A program made the translations under genes and the position numbers. This document shows positions 1-10,700 of a DNA stretch of 15,343 bases, piece by piece. The notes beneath the pieces were generated by a model, which worked only from the letters and a program-made list of their open reading frames with translations, did no database searches and was not told the origin of the DNA. The stretch's first letter is position 1. Each line of letters begins with the position of its first letter. Where the stretch lies: contig JANBPU010000325.1 in NCBI GenBank assembly GCA_027575805.1, forward strand, positions 1 to 15,343, written 5' to 3'. Source of the stretch: Mycoemilia scoparia (Eukaryota > Kickxellomycota > Kickxellomycetes > Kickxellales > Kickxellaceae).

Positions 1-703
1 CTCCCAATAAAAGTAGAAGTTATATAGCAAATGTATGAAATGTATTTGTGTATGTGCAAGCGCATATTTATAGGCAAACTGCCAAATATCACATCTTGCA
101 CATTATCTTTCGCTTGAAAATTAGCTGCTGATACCAAAACATTTTGCGGAATTTGTGAAAAGTATTATAGAATAGTGATAATAGTAGAGTGGTGGTGGCC
201 CAGTCTTGAGAGAGAATTGCAAGCCCAGCCATCAATATCTGGATGGCTAATTTTTCTGGCTATACAGCGGCAGGTGATTTGGAGGAATGCAGAGATAAAG
301 AGAAATGTGTATAAATAGCTTCGTAATTTATCTAGGTATTAAACCCATGTTTAATAGTTTATATCCAAGTGTTGTTGACTGGTTTAGTGTCACATTTTTA
401 AACATATATACCGTAATGATTGTTGGTGTTATGGCTGTTACTCCTAGAGAATTTCGAGAAAAATCCATGGATATTTTGCAGTATTTTTCTACCAATTTAA
501 CGATAAATGTCTTTTTGAAAATAATCAGGATATTTGTCACGTGTTTGTTTGGGTCACACTAGCCTACAACAGTTTTATTTGTTGTTTGGTATGTATTGGA
601 TCAGCCTCTCACACAGATATACACGTATAGAAAAGACCTTTGGAAAAATGATATTAAATGAATTTATTACTACTATTTATTAAACTAAATTGATTACTAT
701 TAG
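1..703. other. AT-rich spacer, 3' flank of the CSC1-like gene
   Basis: No gene is convincingly supported here. One 85-codon ATG-initiated frame on the + strand (305-562) is hydrophobic. It has no recognisable motif, and a 70-codon frame opposes it on the other strand, so I treat it as chance. Positions 1-300 hold only AT-rich sequence with TG-rich runs. The last 40 bases contain the probable polyadenylation signals of the neighbouring minus-strand gene. A tail or regulatory region of a gene left of the window cannot be excluded. Confidence 0.5.
663..681 (-). terminator. Candidate poly(A) signals of the CSC1-like gene
   Basis: Read on the minus strand there are two AATAAA hexamers (676-681 and 663-668), starting about 22 and 35 bases past the TAA stop at 704-706. 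This is a normal distance for a eukaryotic polyadenylation signal. AATAAA is frequent by chance in AT-rich DNA, so this is position-based inference. Confidence 0.4.
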
Positions 704-3658
704 TTAATTATGATGTTCAGGTGGATGATTTGTTGTTACTTCAACTCTTTTAGTTGACGAACTGATATTTGCACATTCAGTAAATACTTGTCCACGATCA
801 GCCAAATTTTCTTGAGCCTCGTCAAATAATGGCTTTACCAATTGCTCTTTGGTAGGATCATTGGGAACCCAAACGTATGTATACGCAGGGTCGCTAAATC
901 CAGGGGGTCTGAATGCCGCCTTCAAAGCATCATCACCTCCACCGTCACTATCATTGCAAATTATTAGGGTCTCTGTTTCGTTGATTTCGGGTGGATACTC
1001 TGAGATGTGGGAAGGAAATGGTGCCCAATGTTCTTTTTGGGTATCCAAGTCAACAAAGGTAATGGGGTATGAGGGTTCTTTTGATGGAGCAACTAGCAAG
1101 TAATTTCGGATTTTTGATCGGGAGAATAGAGATTCGAATGAAAATGTTGGTGCTCTTACAATTCCTGGGACACTATTGCTAGCGTTGTTGATAGGGGGTG
1201 GTTGATGGGATGTTTCTTTGGGCTCTTGATTATCTTCGTCGATGGTTATTATTGCTTGTGCTTTTTGGTCGGACTTATTTTTGTTGATGGCTTGAGATGG
1301 CATACCTCCTCCAACAAGGTAGTATCCGTCCTCGTCGACCAACTCTTCTTCAGTTGTAATTCCAGACTCAACATTTGCAACATAAGGCGAAGGTTCGTTT
1401 GCAGCTTTATCATCATTCATTGGAAGCAGTTCAAATTTAGGATACACTCTATATCTCATCCACATATGCGACACAACCACCAGCCCCATACAGATCCCCA
1501 CAAACACAACCCTCAAAATACTACTCGCCGTCGATGATTGGGAAGTGCTTAATGCCATCTGGATAATCATCAGTATCAAGAAAAAGTACAGCGAAACCCA
1601 TCTATGCGACAGATACTTGTGGCCAGACCTAGCCCCCACTTTCCTCAACTCTGCATCATTATACACATAAAGGAACTGGTACCTATAAACAAGCCAAAAG
1701 AATCCAAAATAAAACGCACAAATAATTGTCATTAGTGGCGAAACCACCGAATAAATGAACCCGATAAGAAAAACTAGCGAGTGGGCAGGAATTCCAGTTC
1801 CATAATCAAAAACCTTTGGTTGAACCTGTTCCAAGGTTTTCCTGGGGGTCCACGAAAACACACGATACAGGAGTTTTGATAAAACCACACCAGCAATTTG
1901 GGCAATATTTCCACTTGCTCCCGATAGCCCCAAAAGTAGGACGTAGGTGATGAAAAATACGTTAACTGTTGGTATTTTTTGGGCAATCTCCTTGACTGAA
2001 TTTAGCGGGTCTTTAATGAATGTCGATAAGGAAGAGATCACCGTGCCCGAAAGCGTGACAATTATGAAGACGTTAAATACCTGGTGAAAGAATATCCGGT
2101 TGATTAGTGAAAGTTCGATGTCTTCCGGTCGAATCGTCCCTTCGAGTTTTGAAAGTTTGCGTAACAGCATTATCAGGATCATTGAAAGAACAGCAAGAGC
2201 AATAGCGGGAAGCACGCCTTGGATTACACCCGTGATTATTTTTGGCCATTGTGTTATTATGTTGAAGGGAGCCAGTTTTTCCAAAGTTGATAGTTGGGCT
2301 ACCGATGCGACTGCGGCAACGGGAATTGCCCAAAATATTATAGTGGCAAATGTAATTGTTAGTGATAAAAGTCTGCGGATTTTTCGTGAAATGGCGTGAA
2401 TGCTTAAGTTTGCCCATATAATTGATTGGGGTTCTATGTCTACGAATCTGGGTTGGAGTGGTTTAACAGGAGACAGTTTCTTTAGCAATCCTGTGCCACT
2501 ACTGCTGCCACTATTACTATCCTTTGCTGTTGTTGAAGTTGACTTGGGGAGTTCAAATTTACTCGATGCAGCCATATGAGCAGCAATCTGTTTATTAAAC
2601 ACAATAAACGCCGCATTGTCAAACTCCTGTTCATCATACGACTCCTTTGCATCCAACAACTCCTTATTCAATTTGCTAATCTTGGAGCTATAATAATCCA
2701 CCGATTCAACCTTTTTGCCAAACAAACCCAGAAACCCAGTCCTATGGGTTGGCATCAGTTTCTTGATCTTGTCAGTTGTCAGCTCCTTGCCCTTAACTTC
2801 CCTGGAAAACAACTTAATCATAAACCCTGTAAACACCGATTCCAATTTTTCTCTACACTCATCTCGTTCAGTCCTGGTATTTTCAAGTGCATCCGATCCC
2901 TTACATAGATACACACTCCTAACACCCCCAGGTAAATGATCAAATCTCTCCCTCAGCCCTTCCAGGGAGGCAAGTTCTTTTGGAATTCCCCTGACCAACA
3001 CAGTGTATGCTCTAGCCAACTTCCTATGCTCCGGACTCAACAAGTAATCTCTCCTTAAATTGACATACCACATCGCATCATAGTAAATATACCCCAACAC
3101 GACCAGTGTAAATAAGCAAGTAACTAGACAATGGGCCCATAATCGTTCAGAAGTAGGTACTACATTTCCCATTGTCCATGCGTCCAGTTGCTGGGCTCCT
3201 ACACCCTTGCTGGTCAAGTTTACAGGCAAAATGGCTCCCAAAGAAATTATGGCAAATGCAAGAAACAGAATGCAACTCCATCCCAAGAATCGGACCAGGA
3301 TCATGGCATCAGGTCCACATAGTTTGAGGAAATCTTGGTTGCTGGTCATTACTGTGGGTTTGATCCATCCTAGTATAAGATGGTGGGGTTTTGGTTTGGT
3401 TTTTTCGGAAGACAATAATGACGATGACGATGAGGAGGAGGAGGAGGAGGAGGAGGAGGGGAGGGGTGGTGGCCGTCGGGCTTTTATTGGTAAACTTGAC
3501 CGCGGTGAATAAACTTTCGGGTTGTATGGTCGTAGCCACATGAATATAGAGAAGATTATCAGCCCGATTATTCCGTTGAGTGCTAGAGCCCAAAGAAATG
3601 TGCTGACTGATGCGTTGGTCGTTTCTTCGGGTTTGGCGTTGACATTGTCATCGACCAT
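704..3658 (-). CDS. CSC1/PHM7-like calcium-permeable osmosensitive channel (OSCA/TMEM63 family)
   Basis: Predicted multi-pass membrane channel of 984 residues. Family members are hyperosmolality- or tension-gated cation channels, and fungal relatives include yeast Csc1, Rsn1 and Phm7. Domains in order: a late-exocytosis-type N-terminal part with membrane segments near 18-43, 119-146 and 172-196, the first followed by the typical WLRPYNPKVYSPR; a cytosolic PHM7_cyt domain at about 215-430 (YTVLVRGIPKEL, then CREKLESVF, ending PVKPLQPRFVDIEPQSIIWANL); a seven-helix RSN1_7TM pore block at about 430-735; and an acidic, disordered linker. Last comes a PHM7_ext-like tail with AFRPPGFSDPAYTYVWVPND at about 915-934. 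I start at the methionine of MVDDN: its context is strong (A at -3, G at +4) and it leads directly into the family's usual N-terminus. The same frame extends 73 codons upstream to an ATG at 3877, but that part is Phe/Leu/Ser-rich, pyrimidine-rich in DNA, and looks like 5' UTR. No intron is visible. A 13-serine run at 68-80 is unusual. Which of CSC1, RSN1 or PHM7 it matches best is not resolved. Confidence 0.93.
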   Translation of the reverse strand: MVDDNVNAKPEETTNASVSTFLWALALNGIIGLIIFSIFMWLRPYNPKVYSPRSSLPIKARRPPPLPSSSSSSSSSSSSSLLSSEKTKPKPHHLILGWIKPTVMTSNQDFLKLCGPDAMILVRFLGWSCILFLAFAIISLGAILPVNLTSKGVGAQQLDAWTMGNVVPTSERLWAHCLVTCLFTLVVLGYIYYDAMWYVNLRRDYLLSPEHRKLARAYTVLVRGIPKELASLEGLRERFDHLPGGVRSVYLCKGSDALENTRTERDECREKLESVFTGFMIKLFSREVKGKELTTDKIKKLMPTHRTGFLGLFGKKVESVDYYSSKISKLNKELLDAKESYDEQEFDNAAFIVFNKQIAAHMAASSKFELPKSTSTTAKDSNSGSSSGTGLLKKLSPVKPLQPRFVDIEPQSIIWANLSIHAISRKIRRLLSLTITFATIIFWAIPVAAVASVAQLSTLEKLAPFNIITQWPKIITGVIQGVLPAIALAVLSMILIMLLRKLSKLEGTIRPEDIELSLINRIFFHQVFNVFIIVTLSGTVISSLSTFIKDPLNSVKEIAQKIPTVNVFFITYVLLLGLSGASGNIAQIAGVVLSKLLYRVFSWTPRKTLEQVQPKVFDYGTGIPAHSLVFLIGFIYSVVSPLMTIICAFYFGFFWLVYRYQFLYVYNDAELRKVGARSGHKYLSHRWVSLYFFLILMIIQMALSTSQSSTASSILRVVFVGICMGLVVVSHMWMRYRVYPKFELLPMNDDKAANEPSPYVANVESGITTEEELVDEDGYYLVGGGMPSQAINKNKSDQKAQAIITIDEDNQEPKETSHQPPPINNASNSVPGIVRAPTFSFESLFSRSKIRNYLLVAPSKEPSYPITFVDLDTQKEHWAPFPSHISEYPPEINETETLIICNDSDGGGDDALKAAFRPPGFSDPAYTYVWVPNDPTKEQLVKPLFDEAQENLADRGQVFTECANISSSTKRVEVTTNHPPEHHN
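3419..3459. repeat. In-frame trinucleotide microsatellite (GAG/CTC) coding polyserine
   Basis: About nine GAG units on the + strand (3432-3459) follow two GATGAC-type units. Read on the minus strand in the channel's frame they give 13 consecutive serines (residues 68-80), just after the first membrane segment and the PPPLP stretch. Repeat-length changes would stay in frame, so the tract is likely polymorphic between strains. Confidence 0.9.
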
Positions 3659-4861
3659 CTTGATTTGATAAAGAGAGTTTAACCAGTCAGATGTTGTATA
3701 TAATAATGACAGAATAGAGCTCAAGAAAGAATTGAAGAGAGGGAAATGTAAAAAGAATGAATTAATGAAAAATAAACAGAGAGGGTCTTGGACGACTAAT
3801 TGAAAGGTTTTTGATGTTGTCTGTATTCTCCGGAAAACAACCCTATAGAAGAGAGATTCGCCTGAAAAAAGGTACATTTTGAATTGAGAATTTTACAAGA
3901 ACAATTATACACACAAATTGAGTTGTGCAAATCGATTGTGTATGTTTATTATACTTTAAGACACTGTTGTTTAATCGAGTTGTTTTCATAATAATAGACG
4001 ATAAAGTGTGCAGACTTGTAATGGTCAATATACTCAATTTTATAAGCCACCGAAGCTTGGCTCATCCAACCATCTAAGCCACCGACACCAGCACAGCAAT
4101 ATATTTTTATCAAAACAGCTCCATTGCTGCAATAAAGTTTTGCTGGATACATTGAAATTTATGCTCCAAAAATATATGAAGGTATAATCTGATTTTAAGA
4201 TAAAATAACAACAGATGAATGAAGGGACTTTGATTATTGTAGGTACTGTAAAAGCAGGAATTGGGTTGTTTTTGATAATGTTGATACCTGTAGTAGCAAA
4301 TATTTGTATAATATGGTACATATCTTGAGCATGTTAAATGAATATGAGACGAATTTAAATAATAATGCTATTTTATATATCGGATGGTTGCACTAGATGT
4401 TTGATTCAATAGAACCATGTTGTATTTTTATATATGAAAAGTTGGCAGTCCAAATAAACAAATCGCCTCCAACTATTGAATTAATAGTCCGATAACGAAA
4501 TACAGAAATCATAGATTATATTTTCAACTTATATTTGGTTTATAGCATATGAGTAGTTATTTTTGAAGGGTTAGTCGCCCATTTGGCTGTGATTATTGGC
4601 CCTTTAATCGTTGGCCACCAAAAATTTACCCTTCAAAAATTATGATCCATATGATGGCAGTGAAAATGCGAGAGGCTTTGCATTAATTGAATTTACTAAT
4701 TGATTAAAACAATTTGAAAGGCTAATTACATATTTGAAAGGAAAGTATACATGAATATTTGGGCATTTCGAATAGAATACAAATTGTCTGATGTTGGAAT
4801 CTCATACTATAAAACAAGCATAAGTGAGGTTCAAGCATATCATTTGACAATTTTTGGCTGA
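3659..4861. other. Spacer between two minus-strand genes
   Basis: This AT-rich stretch holds the upstream region and probable 5' UTR of the CSC1-like gene (about 3659-3900, pyrimidine-rich on the minus strand), a foldback element (4547-4652, listed separately), and the 3' flank of the 152-residue membrane protein. Minus-strand open frames of 64-93 codons between 3843 and 4321 overlap each other and show no family features, so I do not call them. No tRNA-like B box was found by eye. Confidence 0.5.
4547..4652. mobile_element. MITE-like foldback element, full copy 1 (106 bp)
   Basis: A 25 bp block at 4547-4571 is inverted at 4628-4652. The inner 13 bases, ATTTTTGAAGGGT against ACCCTTCAAAAAT, match perfectly, and the outer 12 match partly (ATATG retained at both ends). 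The interior is also self-complementary: TGGCTGTGATTA faces TAATCGTTGGCCA around a loop of about 8 bases, so the whole unit can fold into one long hairpin. If the termini are taken as TTTTTGAAGGG, both ends are flanked by TTA (4557-4559 and 4640-4642). The homology outside that point argues against this being a simple target duplication. There is no coding capacity. Two related copies lie at 12892-12995 and 14789-14848. A non-autonomous DNA transposon is the likeliest explanation; a conserved structured element is the alternative. Confidence 0.75.
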
Positions 4862-5320
4862 CTACAAACCAAGCCTCTCTGATATGGAGAAATTTCGACG
4901 CTCTTGGATATGCTGTTCACACGGATCTAATCTATTGGATTCGGCAGTGGTAGCAGCATTTGGCCGGACTGTATTTTGCATGTGAGCGTCCTTGGTGGCA
5001 TTGGAATACCCGATGGTTGTGGTAGATGTCGCTTGATTTGCTTTGCCAGCGGAATTGTTTTTTGCTATCAGTCTTTGTAGTTCTAGTACATCTTGGTGGG
5101 TAATAGTTAGCTGGGATGGATTTTGTCTGAGCATTGTGATTAGTATTTTGTCCTTTTTTGTGTATTTATCAAAGTAAGAGAAAATGGATTCCTCAAATAA
5201 TTTTGTGCTATTTATGGGATTTCTTGGAATTGGTGGCAGTAGGATCATTTCGTCAACCAAATAGAGCAGCAACAATAGACTCTGCAGCAATAATAAAGTT
5301 ATAAATGCTCTGTGCCTCAT
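4862..5320 (-). CDS. Hypothetical type II single-pass membrane protein
   Basis: A 152-codon frame from ATG at 5318-5320. I do not recognise the family. A short basic N-terminus (MRHR) precedes one strongly hydrophobic segment at about 5-22 (Leu-rich), which is either a signal anchor or an uncleaved signal peptide. The segment at 50-87 (KYTKKDKILITML, then QLTITHQDVLELQRLI) looks helical and ordered. Residues 88-130 are Ala/Thr/Asn-rich and probably flexible. Four N-glycosylation sequons (NST 37, NNS 88, NAT 107, NFS 143) all lie on the predicted lumenal or outer side, which fits a secretory-pathway protein. The N-terminal anchor plus stem arrangement resembles Golgi type II proteins, but there is no catalytic domain. 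It could be the first exon of a longer gene, although no convincing donor and downstream exon were found. It stands alone between AT-rich spacers on the same strand as the channel gene. Confidence 0.6.
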   Translation of the reverse strand: MRHRAFITLLLLQSLLLLLYLVDEMILLPPIPRNPINSTKLFEESIFSYFDKYTKKDKILITMLRQNPSQLTITHQDVLELQRLIAKNNSAGKANQATSTTTIGYSNATKDAHMQNTVRPNAATTAESNRLDPCEQHIQERRNFSISERLGL

Positions 5321-7770
5321 AGATATTCAAGTAATATACAAGAAAAGTTTACATATTTACTATACCAGCAAATCTGAGGGTTTAGTTATGTAATAGGCCT
5401 CCATTATTTATCATATTTATCAATTATACCAACTCGTTTTAAACTAAAACCTAATGATAAAGGAACCGATTATAATGACAAATGTGTATTAGAAAACATA
5501 CAGTTTAACCTATCACAGAAAAACACGGAAAACCACTTCTATATTTTTATACAAGCCAACTACAAGTATAGATCAACTGACAAATGTTGCAGTATAAACA
5601 TATCATCATGGCTTTTAGTAGGTTATGAAGCCACATTTACAATCAACCTCTCAAGGTTGAGCAATACTACTTGGAGGAGACCCATGGCGTTTGTGGTTCT
5701 ATTTTCACAAACAAGCAAATCATTTATCAAACTTTAACGTAAGTTGAGTTGGGCAGCTATCGCAGCAGCAGCATCAGCATAAAATTGAGTATGGTGATAC
5801 AGATAATAGATGCAAATGTTGTGATCAAAGGTCTCTCGTTAAACTTCTATTTGCTTGGCGTGTCCTTCAATTGCAGACTGTGGACATGGAGAGAGTATGT
5901 GTGAAAACTCCCTCTCTCGCTTTATATTCACAATAGAAAAAGGGTTGTTTACATTTTCGTCTTCAACAAGACTTGGACACAGGGCATAATCTCTAAAACA
6001 AACAACAGAATAATAGACAGCTTGCATGTGTGGACAAATTATAGAAAGTGCCCGTCTCTCTGTGAGTGTGGTGATAAGTCGTTGATGCAAGTGGTTTCTG
6101 GCGAAGAGAATCGTTTGGTCAACCAACAGCTGCGAGATTTTTGGTGGCGTATTTTTCCAGCCAGTTCAGACTGTGCCTTGCAGTCCCTTCTTCATTATCC
6201 TGATCCCCTTAATATGGAAATGGCTGTGTATAGCGAGCTCTATAATATAATATAGCGCATCCCTGTATGTAAATGTGTTTGTGTATTGTTGCGAGAGAGA
6301 AGTTGGGAAAACATGGTTTGACATCGATGCCTCTTTAGTTAAGGCACACATACCAATTATCACATCTCGCTCTTGCTTTTTGGATGGAGTTCATAGCAGT
6401 GGCATATTTTTATATGGCTTGACATTCCTCAGTCGAAAATGCAGGATTAGTAGCATTAGTTCTTGTAACCTCTCCTTCTTCATTTCTTTATCCGTTACCA
6501 CCCTTTTCTCTATATTATATTTATTTCTGTTTCTCTATATTGGCCTGTGTGTGAGCAGCAGAAGGGCGTAAGTATAAAGGGATTTGAAAGCATTTATCCT
6601 GTTTTTGGGAGGCCGATTTTCAAACATTTCTGATAATCTTCTTTGGGTTATGATATGGTTTCCTTTAGAAAAATCTCAAATACTGCCATCAAATCTGCCA
6701 GCAAAGCTCTGAGCGTTATAAACCGGGTCGTAGCTCTTGGTAAGTCAGAGGTTTCTATACATATTTTCGAACTGTCTCTTGTGATGGGCATTGCTACTAG
6801 GGCAAGTGTCCGAAATGGTGACAATGCCACCTCTCCTCCTCCACATATCATTTTTCAAGGAAATCGAGGTTGGTTCTTAATTGACGCCCACCCAGGACTT
6901 ATTTCCCAAACTCATTCCTCATTTCACCTCGGTCCCTACTTCCTTCCTTCCTCCCTCCCTTTTCCCTCAGTTCCAATTTGTATCCACAACAGCATATCCA
7001 AGCACCAGTTTCGATTCATTGCGATTTCAATCAATCACAAACCAAAACAATTGTGCAGATTTTAAACATGCGCAACTCAGGCTCTTTTTATAAAGGCCAA
7101 ACTGGAAACGCCACAAAACCACACATTCATAGTCCGATTCACAGCGTTGGGCTATTATAAACCCTTTCAAGGATTCATTACGAATTCTACTGCGACCACA
7201 CAGACCCCACGATTATCATTCGAGGAGATCAGTTTAGCATCCACTACTCACCAAACAAACTCCTCATATTTGTTCGTTTTCTGTCCAAAACAACCTCCGC
7301 AACATCTTGGCTTATTGTTCAAATATCCACACACACCCACAAAGCTCAATTCCTTACGCTTGGTTGCCTGGATTCACACCCTACATAATAAAAGAACTGC
7401 TTGGTCCTGAAGCCACATAGTGATTGTCATTGGGGCGGTGGTGCCAGTAGCATTTCCTGGCATTTGTTGATATGCATTTCTGCTATTCCAACTTGTTTCT
7501 GCATATTGAATTCATGCTAAATCGATACGTGTGCGCATCCATTCCTTAATCCTGGATTCCAGTTTCCATCAAATCTCCCTTGTAATTTCTTATATAGCAT
7601 TTGGAGCCACCAACTGAAATGTGTCCAGCAAAAATTCCTCCTCCCCCCCAACTCTACTAACTTATTTTGCTATACGAATATACTTGTATATATAGTCATA
7701 CAAAGGCTCAAAAAGCATCAGGAAGCGCCCAAACAGTATATATATACTTGGGTACAAAATAACAACAACA
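5321..7770. other. 2.45 kb divergent spacer, chitin synthase upstream region
   Basis: No gene is supported. Several + strand open frames between 6022 and 7410 (open from about 6022, 6275, 6643 and 7147) lack an ATG at their opening, being open only from TTG or GTG, and have no recognisable motif. From about 6480 onward the + strand becomes pyrimidine-rich, with a dense C/T tract at 6938-6967 ending in CAG. GTAAGT sequences at 6568 and 6740 could pair with that CAG as a leader intron. TATAAAGG occurs at 7089-7096 and TATA-rich runs at 7687-7746. A small CAG run lies near 5763-5780. I read the right-hand half as promoter and possible long 5' UTR of the chitin synthase. Confidence 0.5.
7687..7746 (+). 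promoter_or_regulatory. TATA-rich core promoter candidates of the chitin synthase gene
   Basis: TATATATA at 7687-7694 lies 77-84 bases before the ATG, and a second alternating run at 7737-7746 lies 25-34 bases before it. The first is at a plausible core-promoter distance; the second would fall in or next to the leader. A further TATAAAGG at 7089-7096 would imply a leader of roughly 650 bases. No transcript data are available, so the choice is open. Confidence 0.35.
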
Positions 7771-10700
7771 ATGCCAAAGTCAACTTCCGAAAGTAGTCGG
7801 AAAAGTTGGGTTCAGCCGTTCAATAGCAACCCATCAGTGCCAACAATGAATGACTATAATCCAGGCGATGATAGACAGCGACTAGGTGATTCGTATAATT
7901 CCTCATCGTCATCTGCTCTCAAAGCAAGCAGTGGTAACAAGAAAGGTCGCAGAGGTGTGCCCAAAAGCAATGGCAGCGAAATTAACAACAACAACAACTC
8001 TGATGCTGTGGATGCTAATAATAACACATTGACAAGGTCCGAAAAAGATTCAACACTAAGGAACCCATCCAAAAACAATACCCTTAACCACAATACTATT
8101 CCATCCAAAGGAGATGCAGAGGCCAAGTCCAGAGGTGGCCTATTTGGAGGCTGGAGCAAAAAACCACCTACCACAGAAAAGCTAGCCATTGCTGAAGATC
8201 CCAGCGACTCCAGTGACAATGGCAGCAGCGGAAAGAAGCCCAAGCATGAAACCGTCGAAGAAATTGCCATCACCCCCTCCAGGCGAATCTGGGAAATAAT
8301 GACCTGGGCCTTAACATGGTGGATTCCCAGCCCCCTCCTCTCCTGGCTGGGCCGAATGAAGCGTCCTGACATCCGGATGGCCTGGCGCGAAAAGGTTGCG
8401 ATCTGCATCATCATCGTCTTCTTGTGGGCCGTCATGCTGTTTGTGATCATTGGCCTTGGTCTTGTGCTGTGTCCTCGTCAAAAGGTTTGGAGCGCAATGG
8501 AAGTCCAGGGGTACAACACTGAAGACAAGGCCTTTATCAGCATGTACGGGTCTGTTTATGATATCACCTCATTCATTCGTCGTAACCATGCCCCAACCTA
8601 TGGAACCACCTGGAATTTGATGAAAGTCTATGCTGGAAAGGATGTAAACAACTCATTCCCAATTTCTATTCGTCTGGGATGTCCTGGCCTGGGAAAAGTC
8701 AATGAAGACAAGGACTATAAAAATTACTACACCGTGGATTTGGATGACCAGGATCCCGACATTTCATTCCAACATAAGCCTGGTACTTCGTCCGGATCAG
8801 ATGAGCTGGGCAACAACAATTTCTTTTTCAAGATTGCAGGGCCCAAGCTCAGGCCTTACCGAAAGGGCGATGTGGTGTGGGAAAAAGAATACGTCAAGGA
8901 TATGCACAAGAAAAACTACAAATACTGGCGAATCATTGATGATAGGGTGTACAATTTCGATAACTACATGTACACTATAAAGCAGGAGGTTTATAAGAAC
9001 GATAAGCACTACAACATATTTACCAACAGAACAAACCAACTTCTCGATGATGGCGGATTTTCAGACACTGATATTACAGAGCTTTGGAATGCTGAGCATT
9101 TGGGTGTATCTCCCAGAGAATTCCAGCTCATGAATAATTGCATCAACAATATGTTTTACGTTGGCAAGGTTGATCAGCGTCACAGCGTTCGGTGTTTGTT
9201 TGCAAATTATATGTTGCTGGCGTTTGCATGTGTGCTGATGTTTGTCATTTTGTCCAAATTCCTGGCTGCTATGCAGTTTGGCACCAAGAAGCGCCCAATT
9301 CCACCCCAGAAACATGTGATTTGCCAGGTCCCGTGCTATACCGAAAACGAAGAGAGTTTGGAAGTCACTCTGAGCTCTTTGGCAGCTCTTGACTACAATG
9401 ACAAGTCCAAGCTCATTTTTGTGATTTGTGATGGTAATATTGTTGGAAGTGGCAACGATCGCCCCACTCCTCGTATCGTGCTGGATATTCTTGGTGTTGA
9501 TCCTGAGTATGATCCGCCTGCTCGTGACTATTTGGCAATTGCTGAAGGATCTCGTCGCCACAACTGCGCCAAAGTATATTCAGGATTGTATGAGTATGAG
9601 GGCCATGTTGTTCCATATATGGTGGTGGCCAAGGTTGGTACACCCGATGAAACTTCAAGGGCTGGCAACCGTGGTAAACGTGACTCGCAGATCATTTTGA
9701 TGCAGTTCCTTAATAAGGTCCACTTTGACCTGCCCATGACACCATTGGAGTTGGAGATTTACCACCAGATGAAGCACATCATTGGAATTCCTCCAACAAT
9801 TTTCGAGTATGTCCTACAGATTGATGCTGACACCCATGTTATGGAAGATTCGCTTTCTCGCTTGGTTGCTGCATGCACCTCGGATTCTCGGATTGCTGGA
9901 ATTTGTGGAGAAACTATGCTGGGCAATGAAAACAAGTCATGGACTACAATGATGCAGGTCTATGAGTACTTTATTTCTCACCATATGGCCAAGGCATTTG
10001 AGTCACTGTTTGGGTCAGTTACTTGTTTGCCAGGATGTTTCTGTATGTACCGGATTTTGTCCAAACAAGGAAAGCCTTTGCTGATTGCAGAACCTGTAGT
10101 AACAGCATACTCAGAGTTGCATGTTGATACCCTGCACAAGAAGAATTTGCTGTCGCTTGGTGAGGATCGATATTTGACCACACTGATGATGAAGCACTTC
10201 CCAACCAGCAAACTCAAGTTCATTCGTGATGCCAAGTGCCAGACCATTGCGCCAGAAAAATGGGAAGTCCTGCTGTCCCAGCGCCGCCGTTGGATTAACT
10301 CTACAATTCACAATTTGGTAGAACTGCTGTATTTGCCAGATATGTGTGGGTTCTGCTGCTTCTCGATGAGATTTGTTGTGTTTATTGACTTGTTCAGTAC
10401 CCTGACCATGCCAACTACTCTGATCTACTTTGGGGTTCTGATCTACCTGACCATTGCCAACATCACATCCTTCTCATACATTTCGCTGATCCTCATTGGT
10501 GCCATATATGGTTTCCAGGCTGTCATCTTCATCTTGCGTCGTGAGTGGCAACATATTGGGTGGATGATTATCTACCTCCTGGCTTACCCTCTGTGGTCCT
10601 TTGTCCTGCCAGTTTACTCATTCTGGCATTTTGATGATTTCTCATGGGGTAATACTCGTGTGGTTGTTGGTGAGGGCAAACGTAAGATGGTTATTTCGGA

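Noticed and set aside
305..562. 85-codon hydrophobic frame on the + strand
   Set aside because: It has an ATG but no recognisable motif, skewed AT-rich composition and an overlapping opposite frame. Length is within chance for this DNA.
4213..4243. GAATGAAGGGACTTTGATTATTG resembling part of the foldback arm (fourth copy?)
   Set aside because: It shares TGAAGGG and TTTGATTATTG but lacks the ATTTTT core and any inverted partner; probably chance.
4831..4850. GAGGTTCAAGCAT as a tRNA B box
   Set aside because: Departs from GGTTCRANYCC, and no acceptor stem, A box or anticodon arm could be drawn around it.
28..6370. Loose similarity between 28-110 and 6264-6370 (TG-rich run, then ATATCACATCT-like)
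   Set aside because: The two matching bits are separated by different distances and lie in low-complexity sequence; not convincing as a repeat family.
6275..6571. 98-codon frame in the chitin synthase upstream region
   Set aside because: It opens at GTG with no in-frame ATG, and its second half is a low-complexity Phe/Leu/Ser string from a pyrimidine-rich tract.
6655..7065. Frame starting MVSFRKIS that could be a gene or first exon
   Set aside because: The beginning looks protein-like, but the rest is low complexity and no downstream exon joins it convincingly. It is kept only as a possible upstream ORF.
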